DNA of 64,000 bases from positions 1 through 64,000 of the forward strand of contig JBBDYQ010000007.1 in the NCBI GenBank assembly GCA_040901445.1, written 5' to 3'. Every line of letters begins with the position of its first letter. Within the stretch, counting starts at the first letter, position 1. Source of the stretch: Thermoleophilaceae bacterium. Its GTDB lineage: Bacteria > Actinomycetota > Thermoleophilia > Solirubrobacterales > Thermoleophilaceae. The notes below the pieces were generated by a model. It was not told where the DNA came from. It made no database searches and was given only the letters and a program-made list of their open reading frames with translations. Shown here one piece after another: positions 8,168 through 16,288 of the stretch. The position numbers were made by a program, and so were the translations under genes.

Positions 8168-10122
8168 CGGACGGATTCCAGTCCACGGGGAAGCCTGCCG
8201 CCACCGCCACCGCAGCCGCCACGGGCCGTTCCGACCTGCTGCGCCTGGCCACCGCGGGCTCGGTGGACGACGGCAAGTCCACGCTCATCGGCCGCCTGCT
8301 CTTCGACACGAAGCAGATCCTGGCCGACCAGATGGAGGCGATCGAGCGTGCCAGCCGCGAGCGCGGGGACAGCTACCTCGACCTCGGCCTGCTCACCGAC
8401 GGGCTGCGCGCGGAGCGCGAGCAGGGCATCACGATCGACGTGGCCTACCGCTACTTCCAGACGCCGCGGCGCAAGTTCATCATCGCCGACACCCCGGGTC
8501 ACGTGCAGTACACGCGCAACATGGTCACGGGCGTCTCCACGGCCGACCTGTCGCTCGTCCTCATCGATGCCCGCAACGGGGTGCTGCAGCAGTCGCGCCG
8601 CCACGCATTCATCTCCTCGCTGCTCGGCGTGCCGCACCTCGTGGTGTGCGTGAACAAGATGGACCTGGCGGGCTTCGACGAGGAGCGCTTCGAGGAGATC
8701 TGCGACGAGTTCCGATCCTTCGCCACGAAGCTCGAGGTCCACGACATGACGTTCATCCCGATCTCGGCGCTGCACGGGGACAACGTGGTCCAGCGCTCCG
8801 AGCGTATGGGCTGGTACGAGGGGCCGCCGCTGCTCTACCACCTCGAGCACGTCCAGATCGCATCGGACCGCAACCTCATCGACGTCCGCTTTCCGGTGCA
8901 GTGGGTCATCCGCCCGCAGGCCGAAGCGCACCACGACTACCGCGGCTACGCCGGGCAGGTGGCGGCCGGGGTGCTGAAGGCCGGCGACGAGGTGGTGGTG
9001 CTGCCGGCGGAGCGCCACACCCGTATCGCCCGCATCGACTCCTACGACGGCCCGGTGGCCGAGGCCTTCCCGCCGATGTCGGCCACCGTGCTGCTGGAGG
9101 ACGACCTCGACGTCTCGCGCGGCGACCTCATCTGCCGGCCGCACAACCGCCCGCAGGTGGCGCGCGAGGTGGACGCCATGGTGTGCTGGATGAGCAACGC
9201 TCCGCTCGTGCCGGGCGGCCGCTACGTGCTCAAGCACACCACTCGCAGCGTGGCGGCGCGCGTGGAGCACCTGACCTACCGCGTGGACGTGGACACCCTG
9301 CACCGCGACGAGGCCGCGCGGACGCTGGAGCTCAACGACATCGGGCGGGTCACGCTGCGCACGGGCGCGCCCGTGTTCATCGACGACTACCGGCGCAGCC
9401 GCGCCACCGGCAGCTTCATCCTGGTGGACGAGGCCTCCAACGACACGGTGGGCGCGGGCATCGTGCTGGCATCGGGGTTCGGCACCCACGCGCACGACAC
9501 CACCAGCACGAACGTGGTCTGGCAGCGCGGGCAGGTGCCGCGCGAGCGCCGCTGGGACATCGTCTCCCAGCGCGGCGCCACGGTCTGGCTCACCGGCCTT
9601 TCTGGGGCGGGCAAGTCCACGATCGCCGCCGCGCTCGAGGAGCGGCTGGTGGCGGCGGGCCGCCTGGCCTACGTGCTCGACGGGGACAACCTCCGCCACG
9701 GGCTCAACGGCGACCTCGGCTTCGACGCCGCCGCCCGGGCCGAGAACGTGCGCCGCACCGCCGAGGTGGCCCGGCTGCTCTCCGACGCCGGCGCCATCGT
9801 GATCGTGAGCCTCATCAGCCCGTACGCCGCCGACCGCGCCCGCGCGCGCGTCGTTCACGAGGAGGCAGGGATCGAGTTCGTGGAGGCGTTCGTGGACACC
9901 CCGCTGGAGGAGTGCGAGCGGCGCGACCCCAAGGGCCTCTACGCCAAGGCCCGCCGCGGGGAGATCCGCGGCTTCACCGGCGTGGACGACCCCTACGAGC
10001 CGCCGGAGGACCCGGCCATCCGCCTCTGCACCACCGACATGCCGGTGGGCGACGAGGTCACACGCCTGGTGGCGCTGCTCAGCTCGCTTGGGATTTGTCC
10101 AGATCCAGCGACAGGGAGTTGA
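8164..10122 (+). CDS. cysNC: Bifunctional sulfate adenylyltransferase large subunit / APS kinase
   Basis: 652 residues. The N-terminal CysN GTPase (about 22-450) has P-loop GSVDDGKST (32-40), DTPGH (109-113) and NKMD (164-167), followed by EF-Tu-like beta barrels. The C-terminal CysC (about 470-640) has P-loop GLSGAGKST (478-486), DGDNLRHGLN and FVDTPLEECERRDPKGLY. CysN drives ATP sulfurylase with CysD, and CysC phosphorylates APS to PAPS. No cysD is present in this window although it normally sits directly upstream; here that place is taken by the TSUP permease. The start GTG 8164 gives a GTGA overlap with the permease stop. The 3' end overlaps the convergent msrB gene by 44 bp. Confidence 0.95.
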   Translation: MTDGFQSTGKPAATATAAATGRSDLLRLATAGSVDDGKSTLIGRLLFDTKQILADQMEAIERASRERGDSYLDLGLLTDGLRAEREQGITIDVAYRYFQTPRRKFIIADTPGHVQYTRNMVTGVSTADLSLVLIDARNGVLQQSRRHAFISSLLGVPHLVVCVNKMDLAGFDEERFEEICDEFRSFATKLEVHDMTFIPISALHGDNVVQRSERMGWYEGPPLLYHLEHVQIASDRNLIDVRFPVQWVIRPQAEAHHDYRGYAGQVAAGVLKAGDEVVVLPAERHTRIARIDSYDGPVAEAFPPMSATVLLEDDLDVSRGDLICRPHNRPQVAREVDAMVCWMSNAPLVPGGRYVLKHTTRSVAARVEHLTYRVDVDTLHRDEAARTLELNDIGRVTLRTGAPVFIDDYRRSRATGSFILVDEASNDTVGAGIVLASGFGTHAHDTTSTNVVWQRGQVPRERRWDIVSQRGATVWLTGLSGAGKSTIAAALEERLVAAGRLAYVLDGDNLRHGLNGDLGFDAAARAENVRRTAEVARLLSDAGAIVIVSLISPYAADRARARVVHEEAGIEFVEAFVDTPLEECERRDPKGLYAKARRGEIRGFTGVDDPYEPPEDPAIRLCTTDMPVGDEVTRLVALLSSLGICPDPATGS

Positions 10123-10456
10123 TGCACCAGCGCTGACCGGACGCGCCCGGGCCGTCGCCGAAGACGTGCCCGAGGTGGGCGCCGCAACGGCTGCACACGA
10201 CCTCCGTGCGCACCATGCCCTGGCTCGTGTCGTCCTGGGTGAGCACGTTGGCCGGGTTCACCGGGTCGGTGAAGCTGGGCCAGCCCGTCCCGGAGTCGAA
10301 CTTGTCGTCGGCGCTGAACAGCTCCTGGTCGCAGGCGGCACAGCGGTAGACGCCGTCGTCCTTGGTGTAGACGTAGTCGCCGCTGAAGGGCGGCTCCGTG
10401 CCCTTCTCGCGCATCACGTGGTACTGCTCGGCCGTCAGCTCCTCGTCGCTCTTCAC
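10079..10456 (-). CDS. msrB: Peptide-methionine (R)-S-oxide reductase
   Basis: 125 residues, full-length MsrB. Zinc is held by two CxxC pairs (C39/C42 and C88/C91), GTGWPSF is at 56-62, and the catalytic Cys is C111 in RWCINSLSL. It repairs methionine-R-sulfoxide in proteins. Start is GTG 10456, overlapping the TGA of the HD-domain gene (GTGA), so the two are coupled. Its 3' end runs 44 bp into the end of cysNC on the other strand. Confidence 0.95.
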   Translation of the reverse strand: MKSDEELTAEQYHVMREKGTEPPFSGDYVYTKDDGVYRCAACDQELFSADDKFDSGTGWPSFTDPVNPANVLTQDDTSQGMVRTEVVCSRCGAHLGHVFGDGPGASGQRWCINSLSLDLDKSQAS

Positions 10457-11013
10457 GGTCGCGGCTCCAATCCGAGCTCGCCCGCGCGCTCTTCCATGGC
10501 GGCGATCACGCGCGCGACGTGCTCATCGAAATCCACGCCGAGCTCCTCGGCGCCGCGACGGACCTGCTCGCGGTCCACCGCGGCGGCGAAGCTCGGCTGC
10601 TTCAGCTTCTTCTTGACGGATTTGGGGGTCATGCCGTGGATGCCGTCGGGCCGCACCAGGGCGCAGGCGGCAATGAACCCCGACAGCTCGTCCACCGCAT
10701 AGAGCGTCTTGGCGAGGGGGGTGTTGCGAGGCACGCCGAGGAAGTCCGCATGCCCGGCCACCGCTTCCACGAGCTCGGGCGGGTAGTCCCGCGCCTCGAG
10801 CTCCGCCAAGGCGTAGCGGGGGTGGCCGGTCTGGAGGTCCGGATGGCGCTCGTAGTCGAGGTCGTGCAGGATGCCGGTGGCCGCCCAGAGGTCCTCGTCC
10901 TCGCCGTGATCGCGGGCGTAGCCCACCATGGCGGCCTCCACGCCGAGCACGTGCTTGCGCAGGGACTCGGACTCGGTCCACTCGCAGAACAGCTCCCAGG
11001 CCTCGTCGCGCAT
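10453..11013 (-). CDS. HD-domain metal-dependent hydrolase
   Basis: 186 residues. H21, then ATGILHDLDYERHPD (HD pair about 49-50) and VAGHADFLG match the HD superfamily metal ligands, so phosphohydrolase activity is likely; the substrate is unknown. Related proteins are usually annotated only as HD-domain or HDIG-domain hydrolases. A TAGCGT -10 box is 9 nt before the ATG, so the msrB operon mRNA is probably leaderless. Confidence 0.82.
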   Translation of the reverse strand: MRDEAWELFCEWTESESLRKHVLGVEAAMVGYARDHGEDEDLWAATGILHDLDYERHPDLQTGHPRYALAELEARDYPPELVEAVAGHADFLGVPRNTPLAKTLYAVDELSGFIAACALVRPDGIHGMTPKSVKKKLKQPSFAAAVDREQVRRGAEELGVDFDEHVARVIAAMEERAGELGLEPRP

Positions 11014-11022
11014 CGAGGGGGA

Positions 11023-11028
11023 ACGCTA
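11023..11028 (-). promoter_or_regulatory. -10 box TAGCGT for the HD-msrB operon
   Basis: On the minus strand TAGCGT ends 9 nt before ATG 11013, fitting a leaderless start. Confidence 0.5.
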
Positions 11029-11042
11029 CCGGGCGACGGGGA

Positions 11043-13232
11043 CTACCGGGAGGCGTAGTTGCGCAGGAGCCGCTTGACCGCCGAGCGGTAGGTGGGGGCG
11101 TCGTCGGGGAGCCGCCAGTGCACGTTGATCTCGCCCGAGCGGCCCGGCAGCTCGATGGTGCGCCCGCTCAGCCCGGGCGCCCGCACATCCCGCGCCGGGC
11201 CGGGCACGGGCCAATGCAGCGGCGTGCCCTCCGGCACGTCCGCGTCCCAGCGCAGCGTGGCGCCGCCCTCCCGTGACACGAGGTCGAAGGACACCCGCCC
11301 GCGCGTGGTGGGCGCCCCGCTCACGGCGACGCGCTCGCCCGGCGCCAGCCAGGCGGGGGAGAGGGCGGACATGAGCACCAGTCCCCGGCCCTCCTCGCGG
11401 ACGAGCATGTTGCGCAGCAGCGCCACGTACTCCGCCGCCCACCAGCCGTGGGGCGTGAGGTTGATGGCCACGGAGCGGTCGCCGTAGGGGCGCACGTTCG
11501 TCTCGAAGCCGCCGTGCGTGGACGTGGTGTGGGCGAGGGCGGCGTAGAGGCCGGCCACAACGTCGTGCTGCTCGTCGCGGCGCAGCTCGGTCTGCAGGAC
11601 GCGGAAGCCGAGGTAGCCGTGGAGCAGGCCCTTCCACGTGGCCAGCCCCTCGCGAAACTCCGCCCGCACGTGGCGGATGGTGCGGGAGACGATGCGGCTG
11701 TCGGCGTCGTAGGTCTCCACCGGGTAGGCGGCCCAGAGGTTGCCCCAGTCCTGCCCTCCCTTGCCGTCGAGCGTGGGCGGGATCCAGCCGCCCCCGCGGC
11801 GCGCGGCGCGCCTGACGCGGCGGTCGAGCACGGCGCGGTACTCGGCGAGCATGGCCGCCCAGCGGTCCGCCGTGCGCTCCTCGCCCGCCGCGCGAGCCAG
11901 CAGCACGGCGCGCTCGAGCCCGGCGGCGGCCCAGAAGTTGTCGCCGGCGAGGTGGCCTCCCACGAGCTCGTTGTCGCGCGGGTTGCCGCGCGGCATGATG
12001 CCGAGCGGGTCGCGCCGGCGGGCGCGCGCGAACCAGCGCACGGCCCGCTCGACACGTGGGAACCAGCGCCGCGCCAGCCGCAGGTCCCCGCTGCGCAGCA
12101 CGTGCTCGCCCAGGGCCCAGAGCGCCTGCCCGAAGCCGTCGCGCTGCCCGGGCCGCGAGATGAAGTTGCCGCTGTCGTCCTGCCAGCTGAGGAAGAAGCC
12201 GAGGTTGCGCTCGGCCAGGTGGTGGAGGCCAACCAGGTCGAACGCGTTGGTGATGACGGCGCCGTCGCGCAGGTAGAACGCGTGGTACTGGAGCTTGTTC
12301 ACCGTCTGGACCCAGCGGCCGCGGGCGTCCTTGTAGCGGGCCATGGCCATGTTGGCGAGCGAGGCGTAGAAGGCGTCCTCGACCTTGGATTCCGGCAGCT
12401 CGATCTCCATGGCCCCGTCCAGCAGCCGGCGCCAGTAGCGCAGCGTGCGGTCGCGGTGGAGGTCGAAGGGCGCGGCGGCGATGCGGCGGTAGGTGCGTGA
12501 GGGCTTGGGCACGGGCACGACCGGCATGCGGAAGTCCAGCGCCACCCGCTCGCCGGGGGACAGGCGCGCGCTGTACACGGACCGGCCGCCCACGCCGCGC
12601 CGGTCGCGCACGCGCAGCGCCCGGCGAACGCCGCGTGGCGGGTCGGGAGCGATGTAGAGCACCCGACCGCCGCGCGTGAGCGCGCGCCCGCGGAAGTCGA
12701 GCTTCGCGCGAGGTTGAGGCCGCGAGCCGGGCTGGTGGTAGAGGCCCGCGCGCGCAGGCGTGGCCGGCCGCGGGAAGCGCCGCAGCGACGGGGGCTTGCG
12801 GCGGACGCCGGTGGACCAGCGCCCGGTGGCGCTGCGGCGCGTGACGTTGCGCATCTCCACCCGCACGAAGTTGACCGGACGGCCGTGGACCGCCGCCGCG
12901 AACGTGGTGACCGTGTAGCGGACCCGGCCGTGGCGGACGCTGGAGGTGAAGACCGGCAGGCGGCCGTCCGCGAGCGTGCGGATGCGCTGGTCGAAGTCCC
13001 TCAGCCGCGGCCCGAGGCGGAAGGCCAGCTCCGCGTTGCCCGTGTAGAGCCATCCCCGAGGCGTGATCTCGGTGCCCGCCGCGTGCCCCGGCACGGCCAT
13101 CTGGTCCGTGGGAGTCATGAGGAACGAGAACGGCGCCGCCCGGGCCGCTCCGGGCAGCGCAAGCTGCGCCCCCGCGGTGAGCGCGGCGGCAAGGGCCAGT
13201 GAGGAAGCCTGTCTCGTCGTCCGGGCGAGCAG
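11043..13232 (-). CDS. Large secreted six-hairpin glycosidase-like protein
   Basis: About 729 residues. A signal peptide (basic start, hydrophobic ALAAALTAGAQLAL, cleavage near ARAAPF) precedes a beta-sandwich region (about 40-250) and an (alpha/alpha)6-barrel-like region (about 270-640) with repeated helical motifs such as FYLRDGAVITNAFDLV, WQDDSGNF, LWALGEHVL, GDNFWAAAGLERAV and TPHGWWAAEY. This layout is that of amylo-1,6-glucosidase-type or related glycosidases (clan GH-G/L-like). The Asp and Glu in YLRDGA and the WxxE-type motifs are candidate catalytic residues. No ATG, GTG or TTG is available in frame before the signal peptide; CTG 13232, 9 nt after a TACCCT box, is the best candidate. 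Substrate unknown. Confidence 0.72.
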   Translation of the reverse strand: MLARTTRQASSLALAAALTAGAQLALPGAARAAPFSFLMTPTDQMAVPGHAAGTEITPRGWLYTGNAELAFRLGPRLRDFDQRIRTLADGRLPVFTSSVRHGRVRYTVTTFAAAVHGRPVNFVRVEMRNVTRRSATGRWSTGVRRKPPSLRRFPRPATPARAGLYHQPGSRPQPRAKLDFRGRALTRGGRVLYIAPDPPRGVRRALRVRDRRGVGGRSVYSARLSPGERVALDFRMPVVPVPKPSRTYRRIAAAPFDLHRDRTLRYWRRLLDGAMEIELPESKVEDAFYASLANMAMARYKDARGRWVQTVNKLQYHAFYLRDGAVITNAFDLVGLHHLAERNLGFFLSWQDDSGNFISRPGQRDGFGQALWALGEHVLRSGDLRLARRWFPRVERAVRWFARARRRDPLGIMPRGNPRDNELVGGHLAGDNFWAAAGLERAVLLARAAGEERTADRWAAMLAEYRAVLDRRVRRAARRGGGWIPPTLDGKGGQDWGNLWAAYPVETYDADSRIVSRTIRHVRAEFREGLATWKGLLHGYLGFRVLQTELRRDEQHDVVAGLYAALAHTTSTHGGFETNVRPYGDRSVAINLTPHGWWAAEYVALLRNMLVREEGRGLVLMSALSPAWLAPGERVAVSGAPTTRGRVSFDLVSREGGATLRWDADVPEGTPLHWPVPGPARDVRAPGLSGRTIELPGRSGEINVHWRLPDDAPTYRSAVKRLLRNYASR

Positions 13233-13241
13233 TTCGCGGGC

Positions 13242-13247
13242 AGGGTA
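13242..13247 (-). promoter_or_regulatory. -10 box TACCCT before the CTG-start gene
   Basis: Minus-strand TACCCT, 9 nt before CTG 13232. The corresponding -35 area falls on the edge of the 56-bp palindrome. Confidence 0.45.
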
Positions 13248-13266
13248 GCGGCCGCCCCGGGCGAAA

Positions 13267-13322
13267 AAGGGGTCAGGTCTTGCATTCGCGCATCGATGCG
13301 CGAATGCAAGACCTGACCCCTT
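13267..13322. repeat. Perfect 56-bp palindrome, GGGGTCAGGTC family
   Basis: A perfect palindrome with no spacer, centred between 13294 and 13295; each arm reads AAGGGGTCAGGTCTTGCATT and continues to the CATCGATG centre. It lies between two divergent -10 boxes (13242-13247 minus, 13334-13339 plus) and covers or touches both -35 positions. A related imperfect palindrome sits at 38156-38196, sharing the outer GGGGTCAGGTC and TGCAT. This form resembles REP-type elements moved by RAYT transposases; that is inference, as no transposase is in the window. Confidence 0.9.
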
Positions 13323-13333
13323 ATGGCCTTCGC

Positions 13334-13339
13334 TACCCT
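13334..13339 (+). promoter_or_regulatory. Candidate -10 box TACCCT for murA
   Basis: TACCCT, 12 nt after the palindrome. Transcription from about 13347 would leave a roughly 20-nt leader before ATG 13368. Confidence 0.35.
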
Positions 13340-13367
13340 TCCCGAGCCCTCGACGGGGCGCGCTGCC

Positions 13368-14666
13368 ATGGAGAAATTCGTGATCGAAGGTGGGTTCCCG
13401 CTGTCCGGCACCATCGAGCCGGCCGGGAACAAGAACGCGGCGCTGCCGGCGCTCGCGGCATGCCTCCTCACCGAGGAGGAGGTGGTCCTGCGCAACGTGC
13501 CGCGGATCCGCGACGTGGACGCCATGCTGGCGCTGCTGGCCGACCTCGGCGCCACGGTGGACTGGCGCGACGACAACGTCGTGGCCATCTGCGCCGCCGG
13601 GGTCACCGAAACCGAGGTCGACGAGGAGCTCTCCACACACATCCGCGCCTCGTTCCTTCTCGCCGGGCCGCTGCTCGCCCGCTTCGGCCGCGCGTTCATG
13701 CCGCCGCCGGGCGGGGACGTGATCGGGCGCCGCCGCCTCGACCCCCACATCGACGCCTTCCGGGCGCTCGGGGCGGAGGTCTCCTACGATCGCGCCTACA
13801 CGCTCAGCGCACCCCACGGCCTCAAGGCCTGCGACTTCTTCATGGACGAGCCGTCGGTGATGGCCACCGAGAACGCGCTCATGGCCGCGGCGCTCACCGA
13901 GGGGTCCACGGTCATCCACAACGCCGCCGGCGAGCCGCACGTGCAGGACCTCGCCCGGCTGCTCCTGGCCATGGGGGCCGACATCGAGGGCATCGGCTCC
14001 AACGTGCTCGTGGTCCACGGCCGCGCGCAGCTCGGCGGGGCCGACTACGCCCTCGGCCCCGACTACATCGAGATCGCCAGCTTCATCGCGCTCGCGGCCG
14101 TCACCGGCGGTGAGCTGCGGATCAAGGACACCGTGCCCGCCGACCTGCGCATGACGCGGCTCGCGTTCGAGCGGCTGGGCTGCCGGATCGACTACGACGG
14201 CGCCGACGTGGTGGTGCCGCCGGGCCAGCGCCTGAAGGTGCGCAACGACGAGGGCGACATGATCTCCAAGATCGAGGACGGCCCCTGGCCGGCCTTCCCC
14301 GCCGACCTCACGAGCATCGCGCTCGCCCTGGCCACGCAGGCCGAGGGCATGGTCCTCATCCACGAGAAGATGTTCGAGAACCGGCTGTTCTTCACCGACA
14401 AGCTCGTCTCCATGGGAGCCTGGGTGCTGCTCTGCGACCCGCACCGCGCGGTCGTGGCCGGACCCAGGCGTCTTCACGGCGAGCGCATGGAGAGCCCGGA
14501 CATCCGAGCCGGAATGGCCATGCTCATCGCGGCGCTCTGCGCCGAGGGCACGTCCGAGATCGGCAACATCCGCCAGATCGATCGCGGCTACGAGCGAATC
14601 GACGAGCGGCTGCGGGCGCTCGGGGCGCGCATCGAGCGCGTCGCCGCCGAGCGCGTTCCGGCGTAA
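13368..14666 (+). CDS. murA: UDP-N-acetylglucosamine 1-carboxyvinyltransferase with Asp in place of catalytic Cys
   Basis: 432 residues, full-length EPT-fold enzyme for the first committed step of peptidoglycan synthesis (PEP transfer to UDP-GlcNAc). The N-terminal PLSGTIEPAGNKNAAL gives the catalytic Lys (K22). The active-site loop reads PPGGDVIG, so the Cys of E. coli MurA (C115) is D117 here (codon 13716-13718). Mycobacterium tuberculosis MurA has the same change, and it is known to give fosfomycin insensitivity. IRQIDRGYERI ends the protein as usual. ATG 13368 is chosen because the conserved protein begins MEKFVIEGG; an in-frame ATG at 13323 abuts the palindrome and adds a non-conserved tail. 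It precedes the his operon by 24 nt. Confidence 0.96.
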   Translation: MEKFVIEGGFPLSGTIEPAGNKNAALPALAACLLTEEEVVLRNVPRIRDVDAMLALLADLGATVDWRDDNVVAICAAGVTETEVDEELSTHIRASFLLAGPLLARFGRAFMPPPGGDVIGRRRLDPHIDAFRALGAEVSYDRAYTLSAPHGLKACDFFMDEPSVMATENALMAAALTEGSTVIHNAAGEPHVQDLARLLLAMGADIEGIGSNVLVVHGRAQLGGADYALGPDYIEIASFIALAAVTGGELRIKDTVPADLRMTRLAFERLGCRIDYDGADVVVPPGQRLKVRNDEGDMISKIEDGPWPAFPADLTSIALALATQAEGMVLIHEKMFENRLFFTDKLVSMGAWVLLCDPHRAVVAGPRRLHGERMESPDIRAGMAMLIAALCAEGTSEIGNIRQIDRGYERIDERLRALGARIERVAAERVPA

Positions 14667-14690
14667 GACGCCGCGCAGCAGGGGGGCCAC

Positions 14691-15659
14691 GTGATCCATC
14701 CGATTCCACCGGGCACGCGCGACGTGCTGCCCGACGAGATGCGGGAGCTGCGCGCGCTATCGGACACCCTGCAGCGGGAGTTCGGGGCCGCCGGCTACGG
14801 CGAGGTCTGGACGCCTTCGATGGAGTACGAGGAGGTGCTGCGCACCGGTGACGAGCGCGCGGCCGGCGCCGGCTTCCGCCTGTTCGACGAGCAGGGGCGC
14901 GTGCTGGTGCTGCGCTCGGACAACACCATCCCCATCGTGCGCGTCGTGGCCACCCGCTATCGCGACGCCGAGCCGCCGCTGCGCCTCTGCTACGTCGCGC
15001 ACACCTACCGCGCGGTGGAGCCCGGTCGGGGCCAGGCCGTCGAGTTCCTGCAGGCCGGCGTCGAGCTGATCGGCGTGCCCGGCCCCGCCGGCGACGCCGA
15101 GATCGTGGGCCTGGTGGTGCAGGCGCTGTCGGCGGCCGGCCTGGAGCGCCACCGCATCGGCCTCGGGGACGGCGGCCTCTACCGCACCCTGCTGGCCAAC
15201 CTGGAAGTGCCGGAGGAGGAGCGCCTGCCACTGCTCGAGGACCTCTCTCGGCGCAACCTGGTGGGGCTCGAGATGCGCATCGAAGCGCTGGGGCTCTCCG
15301 CCGCCGCCCGCGACCTGCTCGTGACGCTGCCCACCCTGCGCGGCGGCCCCGAGGTGCTCGACCGGGCCAATGGCTCCCTCGCCGAGGCGGTCGAGGGCCT
15401 GCGCGGCTGCTACGAGCTGCTTGCCGAGCGCGGCGCGGCCGACCGCGTGATCCTCGACCTCGGGCTCGTGCGCGAGCTCGGCTATTACACGGGCGCCGTG
15501 TTCGAGGTGTACGACCCCGCCGTGGGGTTCGCCCTCGGCGGCGGCGGCCGCTACGACGAGCTGTGCGGGCGCTTCGGGCGCGACCTGCCGGCCTGCGGGA
15601 TCGCCCTTGACGTGCAGCGCGTGCACGTGGCGCAGACGGCCGAGGAGCGGGAGCGATGA
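14691..15659 (+). CDS. hisZ: ATP phosphoribosyltransferase regulatory subunit
   Basis: 322 residues, a histidyl-tRNA-synthetase-like protein lacking the anticodon domain. Motif 1 PPGTRDVLPDE and motif 2 LRLCYVAHTYR are present, and the ending ELGYYTGAVFEVY/GGGGRYDEL matches HisRS motif 3, but at 322 residues with no C-terminal domain it fits HisZ. It joins short HisG to form the octameric enzyme for the first step of histidine synthesis, and adjacency to the short hisG confirms the call. Start is GTG 14691 behind an AGGGGGG ribosome site. ATGA overlap with hisG. Confidence 0.93.
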   Translation: MIHPIPPGTRDVLPDEMRELRALSDTLQREFGAAGYGEVWTPSMEYEEVLRTGDERAAGAGFRLFDEQGRVLVLRSDNTIPIVRVVATRYRDAEPPLRLCYVAHTYRAVEPGRGQAVEFLQAGVELIGVPGPAGDAEIVGLVVQALSAAGLERHRIGLGDGGLYRTLLANLEVPEEERLPLLEDLSRRNLVGLEMRIEALGLSAAARDLLVTLPTLRGGPEVLDRANGSLAEAVEGLRGCYELLAERGAADRVILDLGLVRELGYYTGAVFEVYDPAVGFALGGGGRYDELCGRFGRDLPACGIALDVQRVHVAQTAEERER

Positions 15660-16288
15660 GCCCCGGCGAGGGCCTCACGATCGCGGTCCCTCGCGGGGCG
15701 CTCATGGGCGACACGCTCGACATGCTCGACGACCTCGGCTTCGACACCGCCGAGGTGCGGGAGAACGACCGCAAGCTGGTGTTCGGCGAGCTCGGCCTGG
15801 TGACCATGCGGCCCAGCGACGTGCCGACCTATGTTGAGCGTGGCGCGGCCGACATCGGCATCACCGGCAAGGACGTGCTGCTCGAGCAGGAGGAGCGCGA
15901 GCTGTACGAGCTGCTCGACCTCGGCTTCGGCCGCTGCACGATGGTCGTGGCCGCGCGCGAGGGCGATGACGCCCTGGCGGAGTCGCTGCGCCGCCTTGGC
16001 AGCGTTCGGGTGGCCACGAAGTACCCCCGCATCGCCGCACGCCACTTCGCCGAGAGCGGCAGGCACGCCGAGATCGTGGAGGTCAAGGGCTCGGTCGAGA
16101 TCGCGCCGATCGTGGGCCTGGCCGACGGCATCGTGGACCTCACCGCCACCGGGGCGACCCTGCGTGAGAATCGCCTCGAGGTGCGCGAGGAGATCGTGGT
16201 GTGCACTGCCCGCCTGATCGCCAACCCGGTGGCGCACAAGCTCAAGGCCGCGCAGATCGACGCGCTCGTGGCGAGGCTGCGGGCATGA
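15656..16288 (+). CDS. hisG: ATP phosphoribosyltransferase, short form
   Basis: 210 residues, the short HisG type that lacks the C-terminal regulatory domain and depends on HisZ. It has LTIAVPRGALMGDTL at the N-terminus, the ADIGITGKD motif, and the PRPP site EVKGSVEIAP..GLADGIVDLTATGATL. It condenses ATP and PRPP. Overlaps hisZ and hisD by ATGA. Confidence 0.96.
   Translation: MSPGEGLTIAVPRGALMGDTLDMLDDLGFDTAEVRENDRKLVFGELGLVTMRPSDVPTYVERGAADIGITGKDVLLEQEERELYELLDLGFGRCTMVVAAREGDDALAESLRRLGSVRVATKYPRIAARHFAESGRHAEIVEVKGSVEIAPIVGLADGIVDLTATGATLRENRLEVREEIVVCTARLIANPVAHKLKAAQIDALVARLRA

Noticed and set aside
7420-9858. 812-codon antisense frame opposite the TSUP and cysNC genes
   Set aside because: It is a shadow of high-GC coding DNA: the opposite strand encodes complete, motif-bearing TSUP and CysNC proteins, and this frame has no recognisable domain.
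11043-14699. Extending the secreted six-hairpin gene to a 1218-codon frame through murA
   Set aside because: The upstream part is antisense to murA and crosses the palindrome; a proper signal peptide begins near 13232.
14600-14700. A histidine attenuator or T-box before hisZ
   Set aside because: The 24-nt murA-hisZ spacer is too short and shows only a ribosome site; no His-codon leader peptide or T-box sequence is present.
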